Assembly (NCBI GenBank): GCA_023382875.1
Contig: JAHDXH010000006.1
Coordinates: 1 to 55,374 of the forward strand
Direction of reading: 5' to 3'
DNA: 55,374 nt
From: Patescibacteria group bacterium
GTDB taxonomy: Bacteria; Patescibacteriota; Microgenomatia; UBA1400; PJMF01
The notes under the pieces were generated by a model, which saw nothing but the letters and a program-made list of their open reading frames with translations, was not told the origin of the DNA and did not search any database. Made by a program: the position numbers and the translations under genes. Positions 1-7,263 of the stretch are shown here, piece by piece. Each line of letters begins with the position of its first letter. Position 1 is the first letter of the stretch.

Positions 1-1
1 A

Positions 2-283
2 ATGACTGCAGAGGGAGATTGGACTAATCTAATTGTTGACGTTTATTTGCCAAGGTTGTTGGAAGGGGAAAGTTACGACTCTCTTAGAGAAGAGCTTAAA
101 AAATTTATGGCTGATTTAGATGGATTCCACCCAGGATCTGGTCCATATGTTAGGCTTATGGATATTTTTCAGCAGGTCATGAGATCTGGAAGTAGTGAAA
201 AAAAAGATAAGCTTTTGTCTGGGGAAACAAGAGAACAGTACATGGAAAGAATGAAGGCACAAAGAGAGCGAAATAACAGTTAA
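2..283 (+). CDS. hypothetical protein, possibly 5'-partial
   Basis: The 93-residue frame opens at an ATG at the first possible position of the window, so the true start may lie upstream. The product is charged, with an acidic N-terminal half and a basic tail rich in K, R, E and Q, and is probably helical. No signal peptide or membrane segment is visible. It ends 12 nt before recR and is probably co-transcribed with it. In many bacteria the nucleoid-associated protein YbaB/EbfC sits at this place, but I see no convincing YbaB sequence here, so no function is assigned. Confidence 0.6.
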   Translation: MTAEGDWTNLIVDVYLPRLLEGESYDSLREELKKFMADLDGFHPGSGPYVRLMDIFQQVMRSGSSEKKDKLLSGETREQYMERMKAQRERNNS

Positions 284-295
284 ATTTCTTTTGAA

Positions 296-901
296 ATGCA
301 AAAACTTCCGCGCGCTGTGCGGAGGCTAATCGAGAAGTTTGAACGACTTCCTGGTATTGGCCCGAAATCCGCCCAGCGCTTGGTTTTCTATTTACTTCAT
401 AATCCCGACCATGAGTTGGAGGATTTTGCTGAGCGCTTAATTGCTCTCAAAAAGGAGACAGTCACTTGCGAAATTTGTCACAATGTCAGTGAATCTAACC
501 CTTGTTCGATTTGTACTGATAGTAGCCGCGACAAAAATGTCTTGTGTGTGGTGGAACAACCTTTGGATTTGTTGGCTCTAGAAAGAAGTGAGCAATTTAA
601 AGGTTTATACCACGTTTTGCACGGTTCAATTTCTCCGCTTAACAACATTGGTCCTGATCAAATTTTTTTGAAAGATTTGTTGGGCCGCTTAGATGGAGTG
701 GAAGAATTAATTGTGGCAACCAATCCCACCATGGAAGGGGAAGCCACGGCTTTGTATATTTCTGAATTAATTACTAATCGTTTGGGTGATAATTCTCCCC
801 GCATTACCAGAATTGGCCATGGGTTGCCTGTGGGCGCTGATATTGAGTATGCCGATGGCGTGACTTTGGCCCGCGCTCTTGAAGGCAGGCGAAAAATCTA
901 A
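296..901 (+). CDS. recR: recombination mediator protein RecR
   Basis: The 201-residue length is normal for RecR. A helix-hairpin-helix with LPGIGPKSA lies at residues 18-26. A four-cysteine zinc finger uses Cys58, Cys61, Cys70 and Cys73. A Toprim domain spans about residues 81-176 and contains ATNPTMEGEAT at 141-151. With RecO, RecR loads RecA onto SSB-coated single-stranded DNA during gap repair. The ATG at 296 follows the upstream frame by 12 nt. Identification is secure. Confidence 0.97.
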   Translation: MQKLPRAVRRLIEKFERLPGIGPKSAQRLVFYLLHNPDHELEDFAERLIALKKETVTCEICHNVSESNPCSICTDSSRDKNVLCVVEQPLDLLALERSEQFKGLYHVLHGSISPLNNIGPDQIFLKDLLGRLDGVEELIVATNPTMEGEATALYISELITNRLGDNSPRITRIGHGLPVGADIEYADGVTLARALEGRRKI

Positions 902-931
902 TTTTTCCTTATATATACGTCTAATTTGCTC

Positions 932-960
932 TTGAAAAATGAGAGTTTTTGCGTTATCTT
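932..960 (+). promoter_or_regulatory. sigma-70-like promoter for hpf
   Basis: TTGAAA (932-937) and TATCTT (955-960) are separated by exactly 17 nt. A start site near 967 would give a leader of about 105 nt that contains the hairpin at 992-1040. The -35 region shares the element CTTGAAAAATGAG with the next promoter at 1428. Confidence 0.55.
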
Positions 961-991
961 AAGATCAAACATGAGGACAGACATCTCAACA

Positions 992-1056
992 GAAGCCCTG
1001 TTTCTTAGTTTCAAATTTTGGAACTAGGGAGCAGGGTTTTTAGTATCTTAGCCCTG
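992..1056 (+). promoter_or_regulatory. candidate transcription attenuator in the hpf leader
   Basis: Positions 996-1012 pair with 1020-1036 as a continuous 17-bp stem (with G-U pairs) around a 7-nt loop. Five T follow (1037-1041), which is the form of an intrinsic terminator. A second GCCCTG copy at 1051-1056 could pair with the same CAGGG (1032-1036), giving a competing hairpin just before the ribosome binding site. Two mutually exclusive structures of this kind are typical of attenuators. The simpler alternative is a recR terminator with a second, internal hpf promoter. Confidence 0.5.
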
Positions 1057-1071
1057 AAGAAAGGTTTTGCC

Positions 1072-1392
1072 ATGAACGTTTCCGTTCAATCAAAAACTTT
1101 AGAAATCACTGAGGCTTTGCGCCTTTTTTGCGAGAAACAGGCCGGAAAGGTGGCTCGTTTCAGTCAAAAAATTTCCTCGATTAATATTTACGTTGAAAAT
1201 ATCGCCAAAAAGAAAAATGATCCTGCAGCAGCCAGCGTTCAGTATGCAGTTAACGTTCCTGGTCAAGTGTTGGTCGTTAAAAGGCGAGCAGCTGACCTAT
1301 ATGAAGCTGTTGTTGATGCTACCAATGGCATTATGAGGCAAGTTCGAAAAGAAAAAGAAAAACGAATTGATAAGAAAAGAGGCGAGCGCTAA
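1072..1392 (+). CDS. hpf: ribosome hibernation-promoting factor, HPF/RaiA family (short form)
   Basis: The 106-residue product matches the S30AE fold: a basic strand-helix protein with an N-terminal ITEALRLFCEKQAGK helix and the C-terminal VVKRRAADLYEAVVDAT segment typical of HPF. It binds the 30S decoding centre and silences ribosomes in stationary or starved cells. The start is ATG 1072, preceded by AAGAAAGG, rather than the in-frame TTG at 1018, which lies inside the leader hairpin. It is the short form, lacking the C-terminal dimerisation domain of long HPF. The tail is strongly basic (RKEKEKRIDKKRGER). Confidence 0.9.
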   Translation: MNVSVQSKTLEITEALRLFCEKQAGKVARFSQKISSINIYVENIAKKKNDPAAASVQYAVNVPGQVLVVKRRAADLYEAVVDATNGIMRQVRKEKEKRIDKKRGER

Positions 1393-1427
1393 TTTTTTTT
1401 CAATCTCAACTCACCACCAACTTAAGC

Positions 1428-1458
1428 CTTGAAAAAATGAGTCTTTTCAAGTTACAGT
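1428..1458 (+). promoter_or_regulatory. promoter with overlapping inverted repeat
   Basis: TTGAAA (1429-1434) and TACAGT (1453-1458) are 18 nt apart, and the -10 ends 6 nt before ATG 1465, which predicts a leaderless mRNA. A perfect 8-bp inverted repeat, CTTGAAAA (1428-1435) and TTTTCAAG (1444-1451), covers the -35 and spacer, as an operator could. Confidence 0.45.
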
Positions 1459-1464
1459 ACTGGT

Positions 1465-1884
1465 ATGGCAGACACAACTAATGTAACTTCGAGTACTTCT
1501 GATTTATCAGCGGCGATGGGGGCGGCGGTAGCAACCAGTACTGCTCCTGTTGGTGCTGCTGCTGTTCCATCTGCACCGGCCAAGCGCAATCCGCTAGATA
1601 TTTTGGAGGATATTCTTGATAACGCTGAGGCTCAAAAGGCAGAAAACAAAGTTGAGGAAGAAAAGCAGCAAAAAGACGCAGAGTTAAAAGCCAAAGAAGA
1701 AGAAGTTCGTCAACAAGATCTTCACAGAATTGAAGAAGAACGGGCAAAAATGGCTAACATCGGACAAACCCCAGAGGAACAAGCACGACAACTACAGCAG
1801 CAAGAAAAAGCAGTAGAACAACAAAATCAAGCCGAAGAGCAAAAAGGCTATGAAATTGTTCAGCTTGGTCACACTAAAATTTAA
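1465..1884 (+). CDS. hypothetical Q/E-rich coiled-coil protein
   Basis: The 139-residue product has an Ala/Ser/Thr/Pro-rich N-terminus (residues 1-40), a short helix NPLDILEDILDNAE and then a long charged segment of K, E and Q heptad-like sequence (about 50-125) that should form a coiled coil. No signal peptide or membrane span is visible. The start is ATG 1465, 6 nt after a -10 hexamer. It is followed after 20 nt by a protein of similar composition, suggesting a functional pair. I do not recognise the family. Confidence 0.75.
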   Translation: MADTTNVTSSTSDLSAAMGAAVATSTAPVGAAAVPSAPAKRNPLDILEDILDNAEAQKAENKVEEEKQQKDAELKAKEEEVRQQDLHRIEEERAKMANIGQTPEEQARQLQQQEKAVEQQNQAEEQKGYEIVQLGHTKI

Positions 1885-1904
1885 TTTTTTATTTCACATT
1901 AAAT

Positions 1905-2474
1905 ATGGATGGTTCTGGCAACAATTCTTTACCACCTCTTGATTCATTAAGCGAAACTGCTCAAGCAGCGCTAGGTCAATCAGCTTCTACTTCATTACCT
2001 TCTTCGTCTTTACCAGCCCAGTTATCTTCGCAACAAACACCTACACCCACTGAACCAAGAGAAGTGGGGACGCTGAAAGAAGAATTAATTGACCGTCCCC
2101 TTACTGATATTCAAAATGAGCTGGGTAAATTTTTGTCATTAAGTGAGTTTTTAGGTATCGAAAATCCTAGCGATACTCCAGAAGAAAAAGTTAAAAAGCA
2201 GCAAATGCTGCAAAATTTTAATCAATTGAGTCAGGAAGACCAAGCCGCTGCGCAGCAGATTTATCAAGAACGAATGGCGCTTCAACAACAAAAAGATGAA
2301 GAGATGGTGGCTCGTAATCAACGTGAACAAGAGGCTAGAGAGAGCTCAATTGCTCCTCCCAGTGGTCCACAACATGGTGCTCCCGACCAAAGTGGTCAAT
2401 CAAAAAGTCAAATGGCAATGCAAAAGCTCAAAGACGACCGAACAAAGTCTGGCACGTTGCAAAGTGCTAATTAG
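1905..2474 (+). CDS. hypothetical low-complexity protein
   Basis: The product has 189 residues. Residues 1-50 are Ser/Pro/Gln-rich and probably disordered. Residues 52-95 (LKEELIDRPLTDIQNELGKF) form a more ordered core, and 100-145 are a Gln/Glu-rich helix. The tail is again Ser/Gly/Gln-rich. It shares composition with the preceding protein and lies 20 nt after it, followed by a clear terminator, so the two form one short transcription unit. Function unknown. Confidence 0.75.
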   Translation: MDGSGNNSLPPLDSLSETAQAALGQSASTSLPSSSLPAQLSSQQTPTPTEPREVGTLKEELIDRPLTDIQNELGKFLSLSEFLGIENPSDTPEEKVKKQQMLQNFNQLSQEDQAAAQQIYQERMALQQQKDEEMVARNQREQEARESSIAPPSGPQHGAPDQSGQSKSQMAMQKLKDDRTKSGTLQSAN

Positions 2475-2563
2475 CCTTTATAATTTCCTTGATGTTAATT
2501 ATTAATTCCAACAACTGTTGTTTCTGTTCTGAAGAATAACTCAGGTTGTTGATATTTTTGTAG

Positions 2564-2585
2564 GCCACCTGAGGGTGGCTTTTTT
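2564..2585 (+). terminator. intrinsic terminator
   Basis: GCCACC (2564-2569) pairs with GGTGGC (2574-2579) around a short loop and is followed by six T (2580-2585). It closes the unit of the two Q-rich proteins. Confidence 0.85.
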
Positions 2586-2627
2586 AGTAGCTAGGGCGGA
2601 TTTCCGCTAAATAAAAAAAAGGAAAAA

Positions 2628-3348
2628 ATGAAAAAAGAAAAACTTAAGGTTAAGCAAAACTGGCAAGAAAAAGGGGTGGGTTTGGTAATTGCTCACCCTG
2701 ATGACGAATCCATGATGTGGTCACTTTTGGAGTGTCTTTGTTGAAGCTGAAGTTCCAGTGACGGTTATTCTTTTGACACTTGGGGAAATGGGGAGTGTGA
2801 GTGGTCAACCCGATTTAAATCCGCATGAGGTTGCAGAAATCAGGAGATTAGAATTTGCACAGGCCATGACAAGCTTAGGCATAGCATATGAGATTTTTGA
2901 ATTTGGTGATTTTTCCTTAGCGACGATGCCTTTTAGAAATATTGCTTTGCCACTTTTGAATTTGCTTAGAGAAAAAGATTTGGCAGCAATTTTCACTTTT
3001 CATCCCTATGAAATTACCCCTGATTTTGATCATCCTGATCATAACTTAACTGGGGAAGCTGCTCGTTTTGCAGCTACAGGGCAAAACATAAAACATTTAA
3101 AAGTTGGCCCACAAGCCAATGGCAAACAAGAAGTGCAGGCTACCAACTCCCGCCCTGAACTTTATTTTTGGACCACTAATGAATCTCAAGCTACTCACCA
3201 AATTAAAGTAGGGAAAAAGTCGAACAAGCGTCGTCAAAAATATTTAAGTGAAAACTATCCTTCTCAATTCCCAAGACAGACCAAAAAGCATTGGGGTACA
3301 ATCTTTGATAGATTTGGTAAGAAAGAATATTATCAACGTGTCAGATAA
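2628..3348 (+). pseudogene. PIG-L family deacetylase, frameshifted
   Basis: From ATG 2628 (preceded by AAGGA) the frame reads into the PIG-L metal motif AHPDDESMMW, then hits TGA at 2742-2744. The rest of the protein continues in the +1 frame from about 2725: VFVEAEVPVTVILLTLGE, with the second zinc motif DHPDHN further on. Removing one T from the four-T run at 2725-2728 restores one frame of about 239 residues. PIG-L enzymes are zinc-dependent N-deacetylases of GlcNAc-type sugars. Either the gene is broken, or there is a sequencing or assembly error at the homopolymer. The good condition of the second part favours an error or a very recent mutation. Confidence 0.8.
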
Positions 3349-3360
3349 ATTTAAAAACAT

Positions 3361-4803
3361 ATGAAACTTTACAATACTTTAACTAGAGATTTTTCGGAAA
3401 TTAAACGTGTGGATCAATCAGATGCTAAAAAAGAAATCGGTCTTTATGCTTGTGGTCCGACAGTTTATGACTATACCCATTTGGGTCACTTGAGAAAATA
3501 CGCTCTTGATGACGTTTTAGTGAGAGCTTTGCGCTATGAAGGAATTGCGGTCAAGCATGTCCAAAATATTACCGATGTTGGACATTTGTCGGACGATGGT
3601 GACAGCGGTGAAGATAAATTGGAAAAAGGTGCTAAAAAATATGGTCAATCAGTTTGGGACGTAGCACACCAATTTGAAAACTATTTTTGGCATTCCATGG
3701 ATTTAATGAATGTTGCAAAGCCTGATGTTAGTTGTCGTGCCACTGACCATATTCAAGAACAATTGGAAATGGTTAAAACTTTGGAGAAAAAAGGTTTTAC
3801 TTATGTGATTGAGGGGGATGGGGTTTATTTTGACACTTCCAAACTTGATGATTACGGAAAATTAGCCCGTCTTAAGCTAGATCAACTCAAAGAGGGGGCG
3901 AGGGTTGATTTTGTTGATGGAAAAAGAAACCCTGCTGATTTTGCTTTGTGGAAATTTGAACGAGCCGGAGAAAATCGAGCCATGGTTTGGCCAAGTCCAT
4001 GGCATGAACGCAGTTTTCCAGGTTGGCACATTGAGTGTTCAGCAATGAGTATGCACTATTTGGGCGATCAATTTGAAATCCACACAGGAGGTATTGATCA
4101 CATTCCTGTTCATCACACCAATGAAATTGCTCAAGCCGAGGCTACCACCGGCAAAAAACCATTTGTTGAAGTTTGGGTTCACCACAACTTCCTGCAAGTT
4201 GAGGGAGAAAAGATGAGTAAGAGTCTTGGCAATATTTTTACGATTGATGATGTCATTAAAAAGGGTTTTGCCCCAATGGCTTTGCGCCTTTTGTATTTAT
4301 CTGGACATTATCGTAGCGAAATGAATTTCACTTGGGATAATTTGGCTGGTAGTCAAAAAGCTTGGGAAAGATTGGTGAAGTTGGTTGGTGAGTGGAAACA
4401 AGAATTAGATTCTCAAAATCAAGAAGGTGGTCAAGATTTGCCAAAGTTATCAGCGAGGGCACAAAAATATCTAAAAGATTTTTCAGATCAAATTGCCGAC
4501 GATCTCAACACTGCTCAAGCATTAGCTACGATGTGGGAAGTGACAAAATCGGATGAACTATCTAGTCAAGATAAATTGCTTTTGGTTTATGAATTTGATC
4601 AGGTTTTAGGATTGGGTTTAGAAAACGTGAATGTTAAATCAGCCGAGGAAAAATCAATTCCCGAAGAAGTCAAAAAATTACTTTTAGAACGTCAAATGGC
4701 TCGGGAAAATCACGATTGGGCAGAGTCTGATCGACTTAGAGATAAAATTTCTGAGTTAGGTTTTAGTGTGGTGGATGGCCAAAATGGACAAACGTTAGAA
4801 TAA
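3361..4803 (+). CDS. cysS: cysteine--tRNA ligase
   Basis: This 480-residue class I synthetase charges tRNA-Cys. The HIGH motif appears as THLGHLR (His40, His43), next to the zinc ligand Cys31 in ACGPTVYD. The central WHIECSAM and HHTNE segments supply further zinc ligands, and KMSKSLGN (near residue 284) is the second class signature. The C-terminal helical anticodon-binding region ends with the usual ARENHDWAESDRLRD segment. Length is normal. It follows the PIG-L gene by 12 nt. Confidence 0.97.
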   Translation: MKLYNTLTRDFSEIKRVDQSDAKKEIGLYACGPTVYDYTHLGHLRKYALDDVLVRALRYEGIAVKHVQNITDVGHLSDDGDSGEDKLEKGAKKYGQSVWDVAHQFENYFWHSMDLMNVAKPDVSCRATDHIQEQLEMVKTLEKKGFTYVIEGDGVYFDTSKLDDYGKLARLKLDQLKEGARVDFVDGKRNPADFALWKFERAGENRAMVWPSPWHERSFPGWHIECSAMSMHYLGDQFEIHTGGIDHIPVHHTNEIAQAEATTGKKPFVEVWVHHNFLQVEGEKMSKSLGNIFTIDDVIKKGFAPMALRLLYLSGHYRSEMNFTWDNLAGSQKAWERLVKLVGEWKQELDSQNQEGGQDLPKLSARAQKYLKDFSDQIADDLNTAQALATMWEVTKSDELSSQDKLLLVYEFDQVLGLGLENVNVKSAEEKSIPEEVKKLLLERQMARENHDWAESDRLRDKISELGFSVVDGQNGQTLE

Positions 4804-4808
4804 TTTGC

Positions 4809-4814
4809 TATATT
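4809..4814 (+). promoter_or_regulatory. -10 element, leaderless pattern
   Basis: TATATT ends 7 nt before ATG 4822, so transcription should begin at or next to the start codon. No Shine-Dalgarno sequence is present. No good -35 is visible. Confidence 0.4.
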
Positions 4815-4821
4815 TATTTAT

Positions 4822-6087
4822 ATGCGAAAAATTGCTTCCGTTTTTGTTTTGATATTCTTAGGTTTTGCTCTTAGTACGTCTGGTATTCGTGCTGAGCAAT
4901 ATGACAACTTGGTTCAGTTGCCCCTAGATCAAAACCAAGCGGAGGTTATTGATGATCAGGTTGGAGGTGAAGTTTTGGGCACCCAAACCACTAAGGCAAT
5001 GGTTTCTGATAAATCTGTCTTAGACGTAACTACAGTCGATGCTGGTCCACATTTTTTCTACGGTGAAGAGCAAGTGATAGATGAAAATTTAGTTGGTGAT
5101 GTTTATGTGTTTGCTGGCAAAGTTGAAATTAATGGCAACATTGATGGAGATTTGATGGTTCTTGGTGGAACTGTGGTTTTGAATGGCGATGTTACTCAAG
5201 ATGTTAGAGCTGGTGCTGGCACAATTTATGTTAATGGTCAAATTGGACAAAATCTGACTGTTGGTGCCGGTCAAATTTATTTTGGTGAAAAAGCTCTGAT
5301 TGGCAACAGTGTTGTAGCAGCTGGTGGAGATGTTAATCTTGATGGTCAAACTACTGGTAAAGTCTTGCTTGGTGGTGGAGCTGCTCGTTTGGCTGGTAAA
5401 TATGGCTCCGATGTTCACGCTCAAGCCGACACTTTCAAAGTTATGCCTGGAGTTGTTGTGGCTGGCTCTTTGATTGCTGATGCCTATACGTCCGCCGATG
5501 TTGCTCCTGACGCTCAAGTGATGAAGGAAAATATGGTGAAGGTTGTGCCACCAGAACAAAAAAACAGACCACAACGTGAAGAAAAAATGAGATCAGTAGG
5601 TGGTGTTTTAGTTAAAGCAGTGATGATGGAGTTTTTATTTAAGTTATTGATCGGCTTTGTCTCGGGCAGTATTTTGATTTACTTCTTACCTAAATTGGTT
5701 AAAGCCGCTAAGAATCAAGTTTTACTCGCTCCAATGGCTAATTTTGGCTGGGGATTAGTCTATTTGTTTATGACCCCGATCGTTATCTTGTTAACTCTAG
5801 TGAGCGTAGTGGCTATGCCAATTGCTGGTCTACTAGTCTTGATTTACTTAGGTAGCATGATGGTCGCTCATACCGTAGTAGCTGTGGCTCTTGGTGATAA
5901 ATTGGTTCACGGTGCCAATGTTAAGATGTTTAAAAATCCATATTTAAGCTTTGGTGTTGGTTTGTTGGTTTTGAGGCTGGTGTGCTTCTTGCCACTACTT
6001 GGTTGGATGGTTGGATTTGTTTCTTTCACTATCGGTATGGGAACTTTGTTTATCTTAATGAAATCTTATTTAGCAGAAAGAAAATAA
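4822..6087 (+). CDS. bactofilin-like polymer-forming membrane protein
   Basis: The 421-residue product begins with a cleavable-looking signal peptide (about residues 1-24, ending in GIRA). Residues about 85-230 carry short repeated hydrophobic strands with many G, D, N and V (EINGNIDGDLMVLGG, VLNGDVTQDVRAGAG, VNGQIGQNLTVGAG). This is the right-handed beta-helix pattern of bactofilins and related polymer-forming proteins. The C-terminal part, from about 260, has about four membrane helices. Together these suggest an extracytoplasmic beta-helix anchored in the membrane, perhaps in envelope organisation. A PspC-domain peptide follows after 1 nt. Confidence 0.8.
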   Translation: MRKIASVFVLIFLGFALSTSGIRAEQYDNLVQLPLDQNQAEVIDDQVGGEVLGTQTTKAMVSDKSVLDVTTVDAGPHFFYGEEQVIDENLVGDVYVFAGKVEINGNIDGDLMVLGGTVVLNGDVTQDVRAGAGTIYVNGQIGQNLTVGAGQIYFGEKALIGNSVVAAGGDVNLDGQTTGKVLLGGGAARLAGKYGSDVHAQADTFKVMPGVVVAGSLIADAYTSADVAPDAQVMKENMVKVVPPEQKNRPQREEKMRSVGGVLVKAVMMEFLFKLLIGFVSGSILIYFLPKLVKAAKNQVLLAPMANFGWGLVYLFMTPIVILLTLVSVVAMPIAGLLVLIYLGSMMVAHTVVAVALGDKLVHGANVKMFKNPYLSFGVGLLVLRLVCFLPLLGWMVGFVSFTIGMGTLFILMKSYLAERK

Positions 6088-6088
6088 T

Positions 6089-6277
6089 ATGAAAAAATTG
6101 GTTCGTCCTAAGAAGGGGAGAAAAGTAGCTGGCGTAGCTTTGGCTTTTGCTAATTACTTTAATTTAGATGTGACTTTGGTCCGTTTAATCTGGGTGTTTT
6201 TATTAATCCCAGGAGGTTTCCCAGGCTTTATTCCTTATGTTTTGTGTTGGTTGGTAATTCCTGAGGATACAAAGTAA
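6089..6277 (+). CDS. PspC domain protein
   Basis: This 62-residue protein is essentially one PspC domain: basic N-terminus RPKKGRKVAGVALAFANYFNLDVTLVRLIWVF, then a hydrophobic stretch PGFIPYVLCWLVIPE. In other bacteria PspC proteins sense or transmit envelope stress. It starts 1 nt after the bactofilin-like gene, so the two are surely co-transcribed and probably act together at the membrane. Confidence 0.85.
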   Translation: MKKLVRPKKGRKVAGVALAFANYFNLDVTLVRLIWVFLLIPGGFPGFIPYVLCWLVIPEDTK

Positions 6278-6294
6278 TTAAAAATGAATATTAG

Positions 6295-6322
6295 CCCCGC
6301 CTTAGCCGGCGGGGTTTTTTTT
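6295..6322 (+). terminator. intrinsic terminator
   Basis: CCCCGCC (6295-6301) pairs with GGCGGGG (6308-6314), followed by eight T. The T-run leads directly into the -10 element of the next gene. Confidence 0.92.
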
Positions 6323-6323
6323 G

Positions 6324-6329
6324 TATAAT
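6324..6329 (+). promoter_or_regulatory. consensus -10 element, leaderless pattern
   Basis: Perfect TATAAT directly after the previous terminator, 8 nt before ATG 6338. This favours ATG 6338 over the in-frame GTG at 6332 as the start. Confidence 0.6.
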
Positions 6330-6337
6330 TAGTGCCT

Positions 6338-6700
6338 ATGAAGGAAAAACTTACGCAACTAGGATTAGTTGGTTTTGGGAAAGAAGTTGGCTCACAACTT
6401 GTTCGCGAGGAAGAAGCTGCGAATATTACAGTTGAAGCTGAACAGCGATCATTTTTTATTGTTCCTCAGAATACTACTGTTTTTCGTCTTCTTAACCCAG
6501 ATTTAGGCATGACGGTATTGAGTGCTTTTTATGTCACCAAAAAAGATAACGCCAAAGTTAATGGAGGATTAATAAAAGTTCGGGTTGAACAAGAAGGAAT
6601 TGAGGTTTATCGTGACGGTCAGAGATCTGTTTTAAGTAAGGGTGAAATTTTGGAAGTTCCAATTAAAAGGTTAGTTAAAAAACAAAGGGACGGGGTTTGA
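6338..6700 (+). CDS. hypothetical protein; 3' end lies in a repeat
   Basis: The 120-residue product is mostly beta-strand-like and charged, with no membrane segment. I do not recognise the family. The start at ATG 6338 is chosen because it lies 8 nt after a consensus -10 element. The last seven codons (KKQRDGV) and the stop fall inside the 39-bp repeat at 6677-6715, which also acts as terminator for the convergent gene. The original C-terminus may therefore have been replaced when the neighbouring island arrived. Confidence 0.65.
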   Translation: MKEKLTQLGLVGFGKEVGSQLVREEEAANITVEAEQRSFFIVPQNTTVFRLLNPDLGMTVLSAFYVTKKDNAKVNGGLIKVRVEQEGIEVYRDGQRSVLSKGEILEVPIKRLVKKQRDGV

Positions 6701-6715
6701 ATCCGTCCCAGTGTG
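6677..6715 (-). repeat. 39-bp direct repeat copy 1, intrinsic terminator on minus strand
   Basis: Identical over 39 bp to 7188-7226. It contains the hairpin GGGACGG (6688-6694) / CCGTCCC (6703-6709). Read on the minus strand the hairpin is followed by TTTGTTTTTT, so it should terminate the gene 6747-7100. It overlaps the 3' end of the convergent plus-strand gene. Confidence 0.85.
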
Positions 6716-6746
6716 AGATGCGGTGCGCCTGTGTTACTGGTGCGGA

Positions 6747-7100
6747 TTAACTTTCGTCTTCAGATTCCGGCACGGTATAGACAAAGGCGACACTTTCAAT
6801 GGGTTCGTTGTCGGGGTCGTCCGCGTAGAATTGCGCGACGTGCGCAGCGAACAACTCAGACACCGAATTGGCGTGGTCTGGAGCAGGCGGTTCGCCGACT
6901 TCACCAACGGCTGGTGTGGTGAATGCGTCTTCGTCTGTCCAAACGAAAGCTTCTTCCGGCGCTTCATTGAGGTAGAGGTCAACCACATCATCCGCGAAAT
7001 ATTCGCTGGTTTCTGTTTCGACCCATTCGCCATCAACAAGCTCCAGAACCGCGACTGGCTCATAGTTCTCCAGTCTGACGAACAACAATCTTCTTTCCAC
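6747..7100 (-). CDS. hypothetical acidic protein, tandem paralogue A
   Basis: The 117-residue product starts at GTG 7100, seven nt after a strong AGGAGG. Choosing this start also aligns it with the upstream paralogue. It is very acidic, with clusters of D and E, and has no signal peptide or membrane span. It shares with the protein at 7264-7605 the pattern VAV-EL-GEW, VWTD-DAF, VGePPaP, and a C-terminal FVY. Base composition is GC-richer than in flanking genes. I know no function. The acidity would fit a protein-binding or DNA-mimic role, but that is only speculation. Confidence 0.8.
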   Translation of the reverse strand: MERRLLFVRLENYEPVAVLELVDGEWVETETSEYFADDVVDLYLNEAPEEAFVWTDEDAFTTPAVGEVGEPPAPDHANSVSELFAAHVAQFYADDPDNEPIESVAFVYTVPESEDES

Positions 7101-7187
7101 CTTCAATCCTCCTGAACCTAAGATTGCCGAGAAACTCAACCACGCGAAAGCATGGTCAGATCAATTTTAACATGAAAAAAACTCAGG

Positions 7188-7226
7188 AAAAAACAAAGGG
7201 ACGGGGTTTGAATCCGTCCCAGTGTG
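7188..7226 (-). repeat. 39-bp direct repeat copy 2, intrinsic terminator on minus strand
   Basis: Exact copy of 6677-6715, placed 511 bp away and immediately downstream (minus strand) of the gene 7264-7605. It has the same hairpin with a T-rich tail on the minus strand. A gene with its terminator therefore seems to have been duplicated as a unit, with the terminator kept identical while the proteins diverged. Confidence 0.85.
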
Positions 7227-7263
7227 GAGTAAATTGTGTTTACTTAGTTGGCGTTAAGTTTCG

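Noticed and set aside
1018-1071. TTG start at 1018 giving hpf an 18-residue N-terminal extension
   Set aside because: The TTG lies within the loop and stem of the leader hairpin; ATG 1072 has AAGAAAGG at good spacing and gives the standard HPF N-terminus.
5089-5574. 161-codon minus-strand open frame inside the bactofilin-like gene
   Set aside because: Asn/Ser/His/Thr-rich shadow of the repetitive coding strand; the plus-strand product has clear signal peptide, repeats and helices.
6685-6712. Sequence resembling a tRNA T-arm (GGTTTGAATCC) in the 39-bp repeat, as if it were an att site in a tRNA 3' end
   Set aside because: The stem pairs with a 9-nt loop, not the 5-bp stem and 7-nt loop of a T-arm, and no acceptor, D or anticodon arm is nearby. 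On the minus strand it is a good terminator instead.
6723-7115. 130-codon plus-strand open frame opposite the acidic gene at 6747-7100
   Set aside because: It is antisense to a gene with a strong ribosome site, paralogue and terminator; its own sequence shows no sensible protein character.
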